From contig CM055318.2 in NCBI GenBank assembly GCA_029255685.2, forward strand, positions 4,221,001 to 4,285,000: DNA of 64,000 bases, read 5' to 3'. Below, piece after piece: positions 23,120-33,583 of this stretch. The notes below the pieces were generated by a model, which was not told where the DNA came from, ran no database searches, and saw only the letters and a program-made list of their open reading frames with translations. The position numbers and the translations under genes were made by a program. The stretch's first letter is position 1. Every line of letters starts with the position of its first letter. The DNA is from Silene conica (lineage: Eukaryota; Streptophyta; Magnoliopsida; Caryophyllales; Caryophyllaceae).

Positions 23120-24589
23120 TTACAACTTGACTACATCAGGAATATGAACAGGGTAACTCTGTATACAATGAGCCCAAGGATTATCATCATCTACACAATT
23201 TGTAACTTCCACATTCCTTACACACTTCCAAACTGCACTATTACACTTAAACCCACTCCCAAATGCAATCTGCCATACTCTATCTCCCTCCTTCATCCTC
23301 CCTTTTGCTTCAATGTAGCTCAATTCATACCACAACGACGACGAGGACGTGTTCCCGAACCTATGTAATGTCATTCTAGAGGCCTCAACATGTCCTCCAG
23401 ACAACTGTAGGCTCTTTTGTAGCTCATCAATGACTGCCCTACCGCCTGCGTGAATGCAAAAATGCTCGAATGCTTGCTTAAAGTCGGGTATGTAAGGCTT
23501 CCATTTCGGGTTAATGAGCTTTCGGCCGATCAGGGAAAGGAGGAAGAGGATTTGTTCTGATGTAGGAAGGACTAAGGGGCCTATGGTGGTGATGTTTGCT
23601 TTAAGGGCGTCACCGGCTATGGCCATTAGGTCTTTAGATAGTGATATACCGGCTTTCCCTTCACTATCCTCTACCTCGAAAACACACTTGTAGGCACGGT
23701 TGTCTGTACCCTTGTGGGTACGAACAACGTGCAGAAGGCGGTACTTAGCCCGCCTTCTGTGTATTCCCTTGTTGGACAAGAGAATCGCGGCCCCACCCAT
23801 ACGAAACAAGCAATTAGGGAGGAGCATTGCTCTTTCTTTGCCTTGGTAATAGTTTGGTGTTATGATCTCGGTACTAACAATAACCGCGTTTGAACTGGGA
23901 TGGGCTTGCAGAAGATCCCGGGCTAAATCTACTGATATTAGCCCGGCACTACAGCCCATCCCAGAGAGGTTAAAACTCTTAATATTACTCCTTAATTTAT
24001 ACTTATTCACCACCATAGCCGAAAGTGAAGGCGTGGGCGAAAACAAGCTACAATTAACTATCAAAATGTCAATATCTTTCGGCCTAAGGCCGGTTTTTGC
24101 AAAGAGATTGTCTAGGGCCGAGAAAATTACTAGCTCGGCCTCTTCCCGAGCGGCCTCCATTGTCGAGTTAGGAGGTATGCAATGAATTGCAGGAGGCAAA
24201 CAAGTGTCTTCGCCTAAACCAGACCGTTCTAGGATTTTTACTTGAAAATCGACACTCTTTTGATCACTCACAATGAGCCTAGAGTGCTCCATGAAGGTCG
24301 AAAATGGAACCCTACACTCGACCGGTGGCTTGAAACAAGAGTAGTCTACTAAGTACACGGCTCGAGGCCGCAACGTGTAGTAGATAGCACACATTAAGCT
24401 AATTAGAATACATGAAATGAGCATCTCCAAGGAGTAGTTTAGTTGAAGGGAAGTGAAGAAGTTTAAAATTTGTTTAGGATCATTATGAAGCATTTGGGTG
24501 AATATAGCTAGTATTATTGGCATAATAAACAAAATTATGAGATGATTTGCTAAGTATTGGAACCCTAATTTTACATATTTTGAAGCCAT
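23120..24589 (-). CDS. KCS6: 3-ketoacyl-CoA synthase, KCS6/CER6 (CUT1) type
   Basis: Condensing enzyme of the ER fatty-acid elongase, joining malonyl-CoA to long acyl-CoAs to make very-long-chain fatty acids for cuticular wax. Single exon, 489 residues (Arabidopsis CER6 is about 497). Two membrane segments (about residues 12-34 and 50-70) precede the FAE1/CUT1-type domain. The catalytic triad is visible: Cys in NLSGMGCSAG, His in FCIHAGGRAV, Asn in HRFGNTSSSS. KCS5/KCS6 hallmarks are DYSCFKPPV, FMEHSRLI, LERSGLGEDTCLPPAIH and a C-terminus close to VFIPEVVKL (here VHIPDVVKL). The frame opens upstream at 24643 only through a TTG codon. The first ATG, at 24589, has A at -3 and G at +4 and begins MASKYVKLGF, aligning with the family start. 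It lies divergent from the TKPR2 array. Looks intact. Confidence 0.95.
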   Translation of the reverse strand: MASKYVKLGFQYLANHLIILFIMPIILAIFTQMLHNDPKQILNFFTSLQLNYSLEMLISCILISLMCAIYYTLRPRAVYLVDYSCFKPPVECRVPFSTFMEHSRLIVSDQKSVDFQVKILERSGLGEDTCLPPAIHCIPPNSTMEAAREEAELVIFSALDNLFAKTGLRPKDIDILIVNCSLFSPTPSLSAMVVNKYKLRSNIKSFNLSGMGCSAGLISVDLARDLLQAHPSSNAVIVSTEIITPNYYQGKERAMLLPNCLFRMGGAAILLSNKGIHRRRAKYRLLHVVRTHKGTDNRAYKCVFEVEDSEGKAGISLSKDLMAIAGDALKANITTIGPLVLPTSEQILFLLSLIGRKLINPKWKPYIPDFKQAFEHFCIHAGGRAVIDELQKSLQLSGGHVEASRMTLHRFGNTSSSSLWYELSYIEAKGRMKEGDRVWQIAFGSGFKCNSAVWKCVRNVEVTNCVDDDNPWAHCIQSYPVHIPDVVKL

Positions 24590-25061
24590 TTTTTTGGTGG
24601 ATAAAGTAGAGGAAATGATGGAAATATATAGAGGAAAGTTCAAGATTATAGAAGTACAAGGAAAATAACATCTGGTCTGGCTGGTCTTGTTTAAGATCGT
24701 CTTAATTTAAAACCTTTCGCGATTTTATTTTATTTTCATCTCTATTGTAATCAGGTATAAAAACCGTCTTAAATTAAGACGGACTTGCACTGTGTAATGA
24801 TATAGTGATGCATTTGTCTTGATATGATTGTTTTAATGTCATCTTCCAACCAAAACTTTGTACATAACTTGTGACATGGTTTATGTTTTTCGAGAGGTTT
24901 CTTAAGTATTTTTTTAGTGTACAAGTTTGTGGGATTCAATAGAAATGATGGCATGTGGTTTGGGTTTTAGTTAGGGGTTAGTGATGAATGGTAAGTTTGG
25001 TATGACTAAACAAATTAAAATTCTGCCAATCCATCAAATTATTGTACAAGAGTAATCCTAA

Positions 25062-25175
25062 TGAATTAATGATGGTATGCAACACTCATTAGAGTCACTC
25101 GGGGTGAAACTTATGACCTAGGTTCGATTCCCGTCATCAATATTTCTGTCCTCGTAGCTCCCTTTAAAAAAATAA
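25062..25175 (+). mobile_element. SINE-like element
   Basis: GGTTCGATTCCC near 25123-25134 is a good pol III B box, with GTCACTCGGGGTGAAA upstream in the A-box position. The 3' part ends GCTCCCTTTAAAAAAAT, like the element near 11168. Target duplications are not clear. Confidence 0.5.
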
Positions 25176-25294
25176 ATGTGGTCATTTTGTAAAGATTTTG
25201 AAGGTTTGTTACCATATCGAGTACCCTAGGCTTGCTTGAAGAAAAAAATGTGGAATACTACTTAGATTAGCAATTATTGAACGATTGTTAAGGA

Positions 25295-25575
25295 GTCGGT
25301 AAAACTGTTAATGGTCAGGCTCATTTGGCTAGACCCAGGCGAGACCAGGGGAAGGGGCGAGCTTGATCGGGTCGGGTCGGGTCGAATTGGACGAATGTTT
25401 GACCCAGGACAGGCCTGTGGTGGGTGGAGGATGGGCTGGTGGGCCTATGTGTTTTTCATACTAAATAGGCGGGTCGGGTTTGGGTTCTGTGACCCGGACA
25501 AAGGTAGGGATGGGGCAGTCGGGCTGAGTTGTGTGCTGAGAAACTAAACACGGCGGGTCGGGCGGGTCGACTCTA
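25295..25575. repeat. GGGTCGGG-rich repeat
   Basis: Low-complexity block with GGCTAGACC-like and GGGTCGGGTCGGGTCG motifs, resembling the arms at 16437-16600 and 17445-17555. The reading frame through it is Gly/Arg-rich noise and I do not take it as a gene. Confidence 0.45.
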
Positions 25576-25897
25576 GGAGTCAAAGCCTCTACTTTCTAAA
25601 GTTCTCTCTTTCGTTCACTTAATAATGTTGAAGAAGCGTCATATAGAAAAAAAATAACTCGATCCTGTCAAAGATAAGGATTGTTCATAAATCATGATCA
25701 ATAATATTCGCCGAGAAATGTGTCTTTTAACCAAAACTGATTATTTGGCGAAAGGTTTTAAGAAAATATTCAGAAATATGTGTGCATGGTTTACATGACT
25801 GACCTACCATACAAACTATATCTCCACATAATGTAAAAATGCCAAGATCATGACTTGTGTATAATCTCTAAGCTATTAAAATGGTTAAGACATGGAG

Positions 25898-25904
25898 TAT
25901 ATAG
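25898..25904 (+). promoter_or_regulatory. Probable TATA box of the first TKPR2-like gene
   Basis: GTATATAG lies 62-68 bp before the ATG at 25966, a normal distance for a plant gene with a short leader. Confidence 0.4.
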
Positions 25905-25965
25905 ATCTATAACTCACCATTGTCATCAAAACAACAAAACAAAAGGGTTATCACAGAGTATCAAC

Positions 25966-27932
25966 ATGCCGGAATATTGTGTTACCGGAGGCACAGGTTT
26001 CATAGCCGCGTACCTGATTAAAACGCTTCTTGAAAGGGGAAATACTGTACGGACTACTGTCCGTGATCCAGGTTCATACCTGAAACCTATCTGATGGTTG
26101 AAGCCCAACTATTATTAATATTCCTAATACACTCCCACTCAAATGCCCATTGGGCTTGAAGAGTGGTTAGTTTGCACAGGCCACCCATAACGTGTGCTGG
26201 TTTCCACTTCGTGGTTTTTTAAGGGGTTTTGAGGTTGCCAGGATTTGAGCCGTGATACCATGATAGATAACCATCCCAACCAAAACCTTAAGGTGATGGT
26301 TGAGGCCCAACTATTATTAATATTCCTAATAACTCTGACTCTTCATCTAAGTTTCTGCATATAACACTGTTGGGTGGTGGACTGTCTTAGAATAGCTGTC
26401 TGAGACGCTTCTAACCGAGTCTGGATAACATAACCTGAAACAATTCTCGTTTCAGTAAAATTTTGCAAAATTTGGGTTAGAATCACTTTTACTTGATTTT
26501 ATGCAGGGAATGTGGAGAAAGTAGGGTATCTATGGGAATTGGACGGAGCTCGTGAGCGACTCAAAATCATGAAAGCAGACCTAATGGTGGAAGGGAGCTT
26601 CGATGAGGCGATACAAGGGGTTGATGGTGTTTTCCATACAGCTGCTCCTGTGCTTGTGCCATATGATGACAATGTTTATGTACTGTTTCATTCTCCACTT
26701 CTCTTTATTCAGATAAAAATCTTGAAATCGATGTGTCGCAGCCTCATACATCTGAGTATCTGGCTCATACCGACTCTGTGAAAATGCATTCGTGAATTGT
26801 GCAGGCAAATCTGGTGGAACCAAGTATAAAAGGGACCCTGAATGTTCTGAAATCCTGCGCAAAGGCGAAAACCCTTAAAAGGGTTGTGCTTACCTCGTCC
26901 TGTTCAGCGATAAGATATAATTCAGACATTGACATGAATACGCCTCTGAATGAATCCCACTGGAGCGATCCAGAGTACTGCAAGAAAAACAATGTAAGAA
27001 ATGAAATGTTATTATCAGAATAATTAATCTGCCAAGTGCATCAAATTTACTGAACAAACTGTTTCTGTTTGTTTGAAGCTATGGTATCCATACGCGAAGA
27101 CATTAACTGAGCAGACAGCGTGGGAGATGGCCAAGGAAAGCGGCCTTGACATGGTAGTCGTCAACCCATCGTTTATCGTTGGTCCATTGCTTGCACCTCA
27201 GCCAACCAGCACTCTGCTACTAGTTCTCGGAATCATCAAAGGTAAAACCTGCAATCAAATGATCCTCAGAAACCAGAAAATGTAACAAACTGTATATGTT
27301 GCACAGGCAACCATACCGTGTGCTGGGTTTCCACTTCGTGAGTCTTCGAGGGGTTTTGAGGTTGCCAGGATTCGAACCCGTACTGGCTCTGATACCATGA
27401 TAGATGAACCATCTCAACCAAAACCTTAAGATGATGGTTGAGTCACAACTATTATTAATATTCCTATTACTCAGAAACCCAAAAATGTAAGAAACTGCTA
27501 AAACACATTGTATATGTTGTTTCTTAGGCGCGATAGGTGAGTACCCGAACCAAGCACTAGGGTTTGTTCACATAGAAGATACAATATCAGCACATATTCT
27601 AGCAATGGAAGAACGCAACGCAACAGGGAGGCTTATTTGCTCGGCATCAGTGGCTCACTGGTCAGACATCATCCTCATGCTCAAAGCTACATATCCTTCA
27701 TACCAGTATGAAACCAGGTGAGTAATAGAAGCACAACCGATGATTTCCTCTCAAATTTCATGACTCGAGTTAACCAACTGTCATTTTTAGGTGCGGAAGT
27801 CAGAAAGGGGATGACAAGCCTCATAGCATGGATTCAAGCAAGATCCTGCAACTAGGACATCCTGGTTTTAAGCCGATTTCTCAAATGTTCGACGACTGTA
27901 TTAAAAGTTTTCAAGAAAAGGGTTTTCTTTGA
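25966..27932 (+). CDS. TKPR2: TKPR2-like NAD(P)-dependent reductase, copy 1
   Basis: Member of the DFR/CCR-like short-chain reductases, closest by eye to Arabidopsis TKPR2 (CCRL6), which reduces the carbonyl of tetraketide alpha-pyrones used for sporopollenin. Exons 25966-26071, 26507-26679, 26805-26993, 27079-27241, 27528-27717 and 27791-27932 give 320 residues. Visible: the Rossmann loop [12 protein letters not shown] at the N-terminus, [31 protein letters not shown] with the catalytic-type Ser, the YxxxK pair in [39 protein letters not shown] and [15 protein letters not shown]. Two more copies with identical intron positions follow. Introns 1 and 4 carry miniature LTR-derived insertions. 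All splice sites are GT..AG and nothing looks broken. Substrate by homology only. Confidence 0.9.
26092..26332 (-). mobile_element. TRIM-like miniature LTR element in TKPR2 copy 1, intron 1
   Basis: Fossil miniature terminal-repeat element, non-coding, minus orientation. Terminal repeats contain CCCAACTATTATTAATATTC, and a primer-binding site complementary to initiator tRNA-Met (TGGTATCA, reversed here) sits beside one of them. It begins close behind the exon 1 donor. Same family as the elements in the fourth introns of copies 1 and 2. Confidence 0.6.
27301..27470 (-). mobile_element. TRIM-like fossil in TKPR2 copy 1, intron 4, partial
   Basis: Contains GGCTCTGATACCA, the reversed primer-binding site, and one terminal repeat on the right. 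The other end is missing. Minus orientation, non-coding. Confidence 0.6.
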
Positions 27933-29539
27933 TAGACAAGGGTTCATACCTTCCTCGAAAACATCGATCTGATAACAATAAGTTTACGATACTGATACAA
28001 AATTAAAAGGGTCTTCGAGAAGTTATTACTTCCTCTTATTGCCGATTGGTTTTAGAACAAAACTCGATTCTCAAAACTAGTACCTCAATTAATCCATTAA
28101 ACAGTATCAAAGTTGTTAATTCATAACAACATGCAATTGTATGTCCAAATAAACAATCTCTGATCAATTGATCATGAACATGCAAAGAATCAAAAATTCA
28201 ATTTAACAAAAAATGACTCAACTCTCAACCCCATTAAACTAATTAGCCTTTATTTACTGAATAAAACTGAAATATTGCAAGTTAATAGTGTGAGAAACTC
28301 ACAATTGGCACATTAATGAACCATATTGATTGACGATATTGGCCAATGTGAAAAAGTACGCCCCTTCTTAAAACAATCCGAATACATTTTCGGGAGATAT
28401 CAGCGTTGGAATATTCATATACTCAATTTGTGATTACGCAGAAACTCTGGAGATACGGTATTTTTACTAGGTTATTTAGGATAACATTATTGGTCAGACC
28501 GGCCAAAGTCTTAAGACTCTGCCACATCAGCTTTCTACTAACTTTTATTATTTCTTATGGCTGTTGCTAATCACGGACGAGTTTTACAACATTTACCATT
28601 TTATTTCGACTTCTCACTCTAACTCTTAACCCCTAATAGCTAAATAAATTTTCTCATTGACATTTATCAAAGACCTGGCGCGCATAACGGAAAACAACAA
28701 AAAAAAGAGAAAAGTGCAATACCCGCAATTGGGTAAAACTCAGAGACAATTTATCAAACACACGGCGCGCATACGGAAAACAACAACAAAAGGAAAAAAA
28801 AAGGACAATACCTCAGAATTTATCAAACACATGGCGCGCATAGGAAAACAACAACAAAAGAACATACCTGCAATTGGGTAAAACTCGGTGAATTCTACTT
28901 GATGAGATCCAATGGGTTTGACAGCTTGATTATTAAGAATTAGAATTAAACAAATTATAATTTAATTAGTATAAGCAAATCCTAATAATAAACAAATCAT
29001 AATTGAGTAAAACTCTGAAATGAGAATTTGTGTAAAACAAAACTGTCGCTTTTGGAAGTCGTCGCAAATAAATACGTCCATCAAAATGTATTTTCTTGGT
29101 ACATATGTTAAAAATTATTCAATCAAAAACTTTAATATATAAAACCACCTCCACGAGTTGAAAAAATGACAATGTTTTTTCAAATTATAATTTTCGTAAT
29201 AACAATCGATTTGAAAAATTAATCGTTATTTTCTGAACTTGAAAAAAATGCTTATAATAGAATTGAAGTGCAGGTATTGAAAGTTGTGGGGTGATTTTTC
29301 CATAATTGTAAACGTGTGGGATTTATTTGCCTCTCCCCGTTAAAAGGTATGTACCACGTTTCACGCAAATTTTCCAAAAAACAAAGACATCAAACTTGAC
29401 AAATTTAAGCACCAAAATTTCTTTCATTTAGATAACGAGAAAACCCGCAACCAATATCTTCGTAACATAGGACCATTACTTCTAGTGTCCTAAGAGCAAG
29501 TACAAAACAGCAACGGGTAAAAAAAGGAAGATATCAAAA
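27933..29539. other. Spacer between TKPR2 copies 1 and 2
   Basis: Contains the 3' flank of copy 1 and the promoter of copy 2. I see no other gene. A short tandem repeat at 28665-28870 is listed separately. No convincing TATA box stands out for copy 2. Confidence 0.5.
28665..28870 (+). repeat. Three imperfect tandem copies around GGCGCGCAT
   Basis: Units of about 70-85 bp contain TTTATCAAACACATGGCGCG, then GGAAAACAACAACAAAAG and, in two of them, GCAATTGGGTAAAACTC. Centres are near 28680, 28765 and 28835. The frame through it is not protein-like. Confidence 0.55.
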
Positions 29540-31982
29540 ATGGTAGAATACTGTGTAACTGGTGGTACAGGCTTCATAGCATCATACTTAATCAACTACT
29601 TACTTCACCATGGCCACACTGTCCGTGCTACTGTCAGACATCCTGGTAATTTTATACTCCGTATCCGTTTCATTTGATTGTATACGTTTTTCAAAATCCC
29701 CCTCATATGATTATGAACCTGTGTACATTTACTGATTTACTGAATTACTGAAATGAATGTGGTTAAAATTGGGACCACCCTTTTGACTGTTCTAGTAATT
29801 GATTTGATTGATGATATGGGTCTCCAGAAAATGTGGAAAAGGTGGGATTTTTACTAGAAATGGAAGGAGCCAAAGAAAGGCTTAAGCTGTTTAAAGCTGA
29901 TTTAATGGTGGAAGGAAGTTTTGATGCTGCCATTAATGGTGTTGATGGAGTTTTCCATACTGCTTGTCCTGTCTTCTTGCCTCGCTCTAACGATGATGTT
30001 CATGTATGTTCCACATATTTTATCTTACACTTCTCGCCTCCTCGGTCCTAGTCAATTCTTTACGTTTGCTGTTTGCGCGAAACCCTACCCCCTAGGTATG
30101 AAATAGATTTACAAAATTGACTCCGTTGAGTCTATGCCTTGAATCTGATAGTCGCCGCTTCGAACGACTATGCGGGGTCTCACATTAATAAAACTCTCTC
30201 CCTTCTGCCCTGTGACGTAGCTAACACACCGTTAGTGAACCACGTAAATCTGTGCGTATTGTTCTTTACTGTTTGTTTTTATCTTTCTCTGTACTTCCGT
30301 TATAACAAATTCAAGTAAGAAGAATTGACAGGGACAGTATACATGAAAAGGAAACGTAAACAATTGACCGAGACAGGGTTTAGGGTTTAGGGTGCGGGGT
30401 AATTGTTCTATTCAAAATCGACTGTGTTTTCTATTGTGTCACTTCTCGCCTCCTCGCTCCTAGTAAATTCTTTACGTAAATAGATTTACAAATTAAATAG
30501 AGTAAGTAAAGAGTTGACAGGATCAGTATACTTGAAAAGGAAACGTAAACAATTGACTGAGACAGACGGGGTAATTGTTCTATTCAAAATCGACTATGTT
30601 TTCTACTGTGTCACAAACTCACAACTCACAATTGCTATATTTGGTAGGAACTCCTAATCAATCCAGCGATAAAAGGGACGCTAAATGTACTGAATTCGTG
30701 CATAAAGGGAGGAACCGTGAAGAGGGTAGTGCTCACTTCATCCTGTTCTGCCATTCGGTATCGTGATGATGTTCAACAAGTCTCTCCTCTAAATGAGTCC
30801 CATTGGAGTGATCTGGACTACTGCAAGCGTTACAATGTACGAGTAATCTAAATTCTTCCTCTTACAGTGAATATTGTGCCTCTGAATATTTGTGTCTGTA
30901 ATAACGCGTGCAATGCTTTGAATTGCAGCTATGGTATGCATATGCGAAAACAATGGCAGAGAAGGCAGCATGGGAAGTAGCTAAAAACAATGGCCTTGAT
31001 CTAGTTGTTGTCAATCCATCTTTCGTTGTTGGTCCGTTGCTATCTCCACAGCCGACCAGCACCCTGGATCTTATACTGTCCATTACCAAAGGTGACATTC
31101 TGCAATAGAATTGAAGGAACATTTCCGCGAATGTTCTCAATGAATGTATTAGAAATATTAATAATAGTTGGGCTTCAACCATCACCTTAAGGTTTTGGTT
31201 GAGATGTGGTTTAATTATCATGGTATCAGAGCCAGTGTGACCGAAGTCACGGGTTCGAATGGGTTCGAATCCGGTTCGAATCCTGGCAATCTCAAAACCC
31301 CTCAAAAACCACGAAGTGGAAACCAGCACACGATATGAGTGGGCCTGTGCAAACTAACCACTCTTCAAGCCCAATGGGCATTTGAGTGAGGGAGCGTATT
31401 AGAAATATTAATAATAGTTGGGCTTCAACCATCACGTTAAGGTTTTGGTTGAGATGCTTCAATTATAGAATGAACCTTGAATTGTTTTACATTTATAGTG
31501 AGGAGATAAAAATTTGACGGAATTTATTTTCACTTAGGTGCTCGAGGAGAGTACCTGAAACAAACCATAGGATTTGTTCACATAGATGATGTGATTGCCG
31601 CGCATATTTTAGCCATGGAGGAAACAAAAGCATCAGGACGGTTAGTTTGCTCGGGTTCAGTTTCCGACTGGTCAGATATCATCAAGATGCTCAAGGCTCA
31701 GTATCCAATGTACCCTTTCGAAGACAAGTGAGTGCTGAACTTAATAACAGACAAAGCTGCTAATTTCCCGTCTTTAAGAAATGTGCAAATCGCCTTCCTT
31801 ACATTAATTACTGGTTTATGCTGTTTGTGACTTTGCGTAGGCCAAGTAATCGAGAAGGAGATGACAACCCACATCGCATGGACTGCAGAAAGATAATGGA
31901 ACTCGGTTTTCCTGGCTTCAAAACCATTCCTCAAATGTTCGACGATTGCATCAGAAGCTTACAGGAAAAAGGGTTTTTGTAA
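29540..31982 (+). CDS. TKPR2: TKPR2-like NAD(P)-dependent reductase, copy 2
   Basis: Second tandem copy, 321 residues. Exons 29540-29645, 29828-30003, 30648-30836, 30929-31091, 31538-31727 and 31841-31982 match copy 1 in number, phase and almost exactly in length. Motifs: [76 protein letters not shown] with the YxxxK pair, [38 protein letters not shown] and [15 protein letters not shown]. This copy is nearest to the remembered Arabidopsis TKPR2 sequence, for example in VEKVGFL and [12 protein letters not shown]. Expected to act as a soluble reductase on polyketide or phenylpropanoid-like carbonyls. Intron 2 holds a tandem duplication and intron 4 a complete miniature LTR-derived element. Looks intact. 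Confidence 0.92.
30323..30613 (+). repeat. Tandem duplication in TKPR2 copy 2, intron 2
   Basis: A block containing TGAAAAGGAAACGTAAACAA and then GGTAATTGTTCTATTCAAAA is present twice, offset by about 189 bp (30323-30435 and 30512-30613), with few differences. A further related piece, CTTCTCGCCTCCTCG, occurs near 30031 and 30441. Confidence 0.6.
31147..31467 (+). mobile_element. Complete TRIM-like miniature LTR element in TKPR2 copy 2, intron 4
   Basis: Fossil non-coding element of 321 bp. Terminal repeats are 31147-31220 and 31397-31467, nearly identical over their first 60 bp, so it is fairly young. A primer-binding site for initiator tRNA-Met (TGGTATCAGAGCC) starts at 31221. A purine-rich tract (GAGTGAGGGAGCG) precedes the right repeat. 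The 5-bp GAATG flanks it on both sides (31142-31146 and 31468-31472). It looks whole for its class. Confidence 0.8.
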
Positions 31983-32535
31983 GTATGCTTACGGTTGGTT
32001 CCATTCTTGTCGAATTTGTATCATGTATGATGTATCATGTATGGAACATCTTTCCCTTACATTTTTTTCAGAAAATGATTCAGGTTAGCCGACCCTTTTT
32101 GTCTTATGTTATAGTATGGTCATTGGTTCGAAAAGTTTCAGGATTTGTCGACATTCATATGAACTAACCCGTCTGCGACCTTCAGGTCGTATATCGCATT
32201 CACGTCCATCATCTTTTAATACCAGAAAAAACAATTATTTTTCTTTGTCGACGAAAGATGTTGGGTGAAAGCTGCCGAAAAGTAAAGGTTCTTCCGTCTG
32301 GCAAATTTAAAATTGTTTCATGGAATAAAGATTTAATCAAACACAAATTCTTATCTGTAAATCAAAAGCAAATGGTGGCCTTGTTAATTTATCAATGGCA
32401 TTGGAGGAATATAGAATATCATACTCCGTAGTTGTTTATGTTGTCCTGTTTAGATTATATGGGGTTTGTTGGAACCGACACAATTACGAAACGATTTACG
32501 TGTTTCAGTGTTAATATTATAGTCGATAGCTACGT

Positions 32536-33141
32536 TGATAGATGAACCATTCAACCAACTATTATCAATATTCCTAATACGCTCCCTCACTAGTTTGCAC
32601 AGGCTTCTCTATATCGTGTGTGCTTGTTCCATTTCGTGGTTTATTGAGGGGTTTTGAGGTTGTCAGAATTCGAACCGGTTTGAGGAGTTTTGAGGTTGCC
32701 AGGATTCAGACCCGTGACCTTCAATCACACTGGCTCTGATACCATAAGAGCATCTCCAATGGTTTGTTTTAGGGACTTGCTTGCAATATTTATAAAATAG
32801 CAAGTAAGTAGTTTACCATTGGAGTAAAGAAATATTCACGTAGCTTATGAGCATGGTAGCTCTACCAAGCATGTAGCTATGTTTTAAAAAAATAAAAATA
32901 AAATAAAAGGTAAGTTTATGATTGGAGGAATATCTTATTGTGGGACCCATAATATTAGAAAATGTTGTATCCAACCATTGGAGCGATATATAGTCGAAGC
33001 GCAAAATAGCTTAAAAAACCGTATTAATAAATCAAGCTACAACGTGTTGTAGCTGTCCATTGGAGATGCTCTAATAAATGAACCATGTCAACCAAAACCT
33101 TAAAGTGATGGTTGCCCAACTATTATCAATATTCCTAATAT
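32536..33141 (-). mobile_element. TRIM-like fossil downstream of TKPR2 copy 2, with nested MITE
   Basis: Same miniature family as the element at 31147-31467, in minus orientation, with the reversed primer-binding site GGCTCTGATACCA at 32731-32743. It is interrupted by the Tourist-like MITE at 32748-33071, which landed just beyond that site. Non-coding. Confidence 0.65.
32748..33071. mobile_element. Tourist-like MITE nested in the TRIM fossil
   Basis: The ends GAGCATCTCCAATGG and CCATTGGAGATGCTC form a perfect inverted repeat, flanked by TAA at 32745-32747 and 33072-33074. This is the PIF/Harbinger 3-bp target. 324 bp, non-coding. Confidence 0.8.
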
Positions 33142-33523
33142 ACGTTCACCGTGGCTAGGAAAAATATTTCACTATGTCAGAAGAATTACAGATTACAAAA
33201 ATATGGACAAAATTCTTCTAGATCTGTCTCTTAAAATTGATTAGAAAATAGTCATATTTTATTTCCGTAACCAAACTACCAAAGTGAGAATAAAGTGAGG
33301 TGAAAGTAAACATAGATTAGGAAAATGGAGCACCCACTAATTTTCCATAATCAAAGTCAAGTTTAGGCAAAGACAATTAGGGAAACATATACCTCACTTC
33401 GTTAATGATTAATGACTAATGCGTGCAACTTCCGTCAAGTACGTGCACTCACATGTTACAGTATTCAATTCGGTAGTCTGGTTCGATTTATATTCTCACC
33501 GTAATAAAACTCCGAATACTTTA

Positions 33524-33532
33524 CTATATAAG
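33524..33532 (+). promoter_or_regulatory. TATA box of the third TKPR2-like gene
   Basis: CTATATAAG lies 52 bp before the ATG at 33584, in good agreement with a plant core promoter and a short leader. Confidence 0.55.
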
Positions 33533-33583
33533 CGACATACGAGTCGCATACTAACACATCCCTTAACGGAGTATTAGCGAAAG

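Noticed and set aside
24590-24643. N-terminal extension of the KCS6 frame
   Set aside because: The frame opens at a TTG codon, not ATG. The ATG at 24589 has good context and aligns with the family start.
25311-25547. Gly/Arg/Trp-rich reading frame
   Set aside because: It is made of GGGTCGGG-type low-complexity repeat and has no start context or homologue I recognise.
30862-31329. 155-residue minus-strand frame
   Set aside because: It is antisense to exon 4 of TKPR2 copy 2 and to the miniature LTR element in intron 4.
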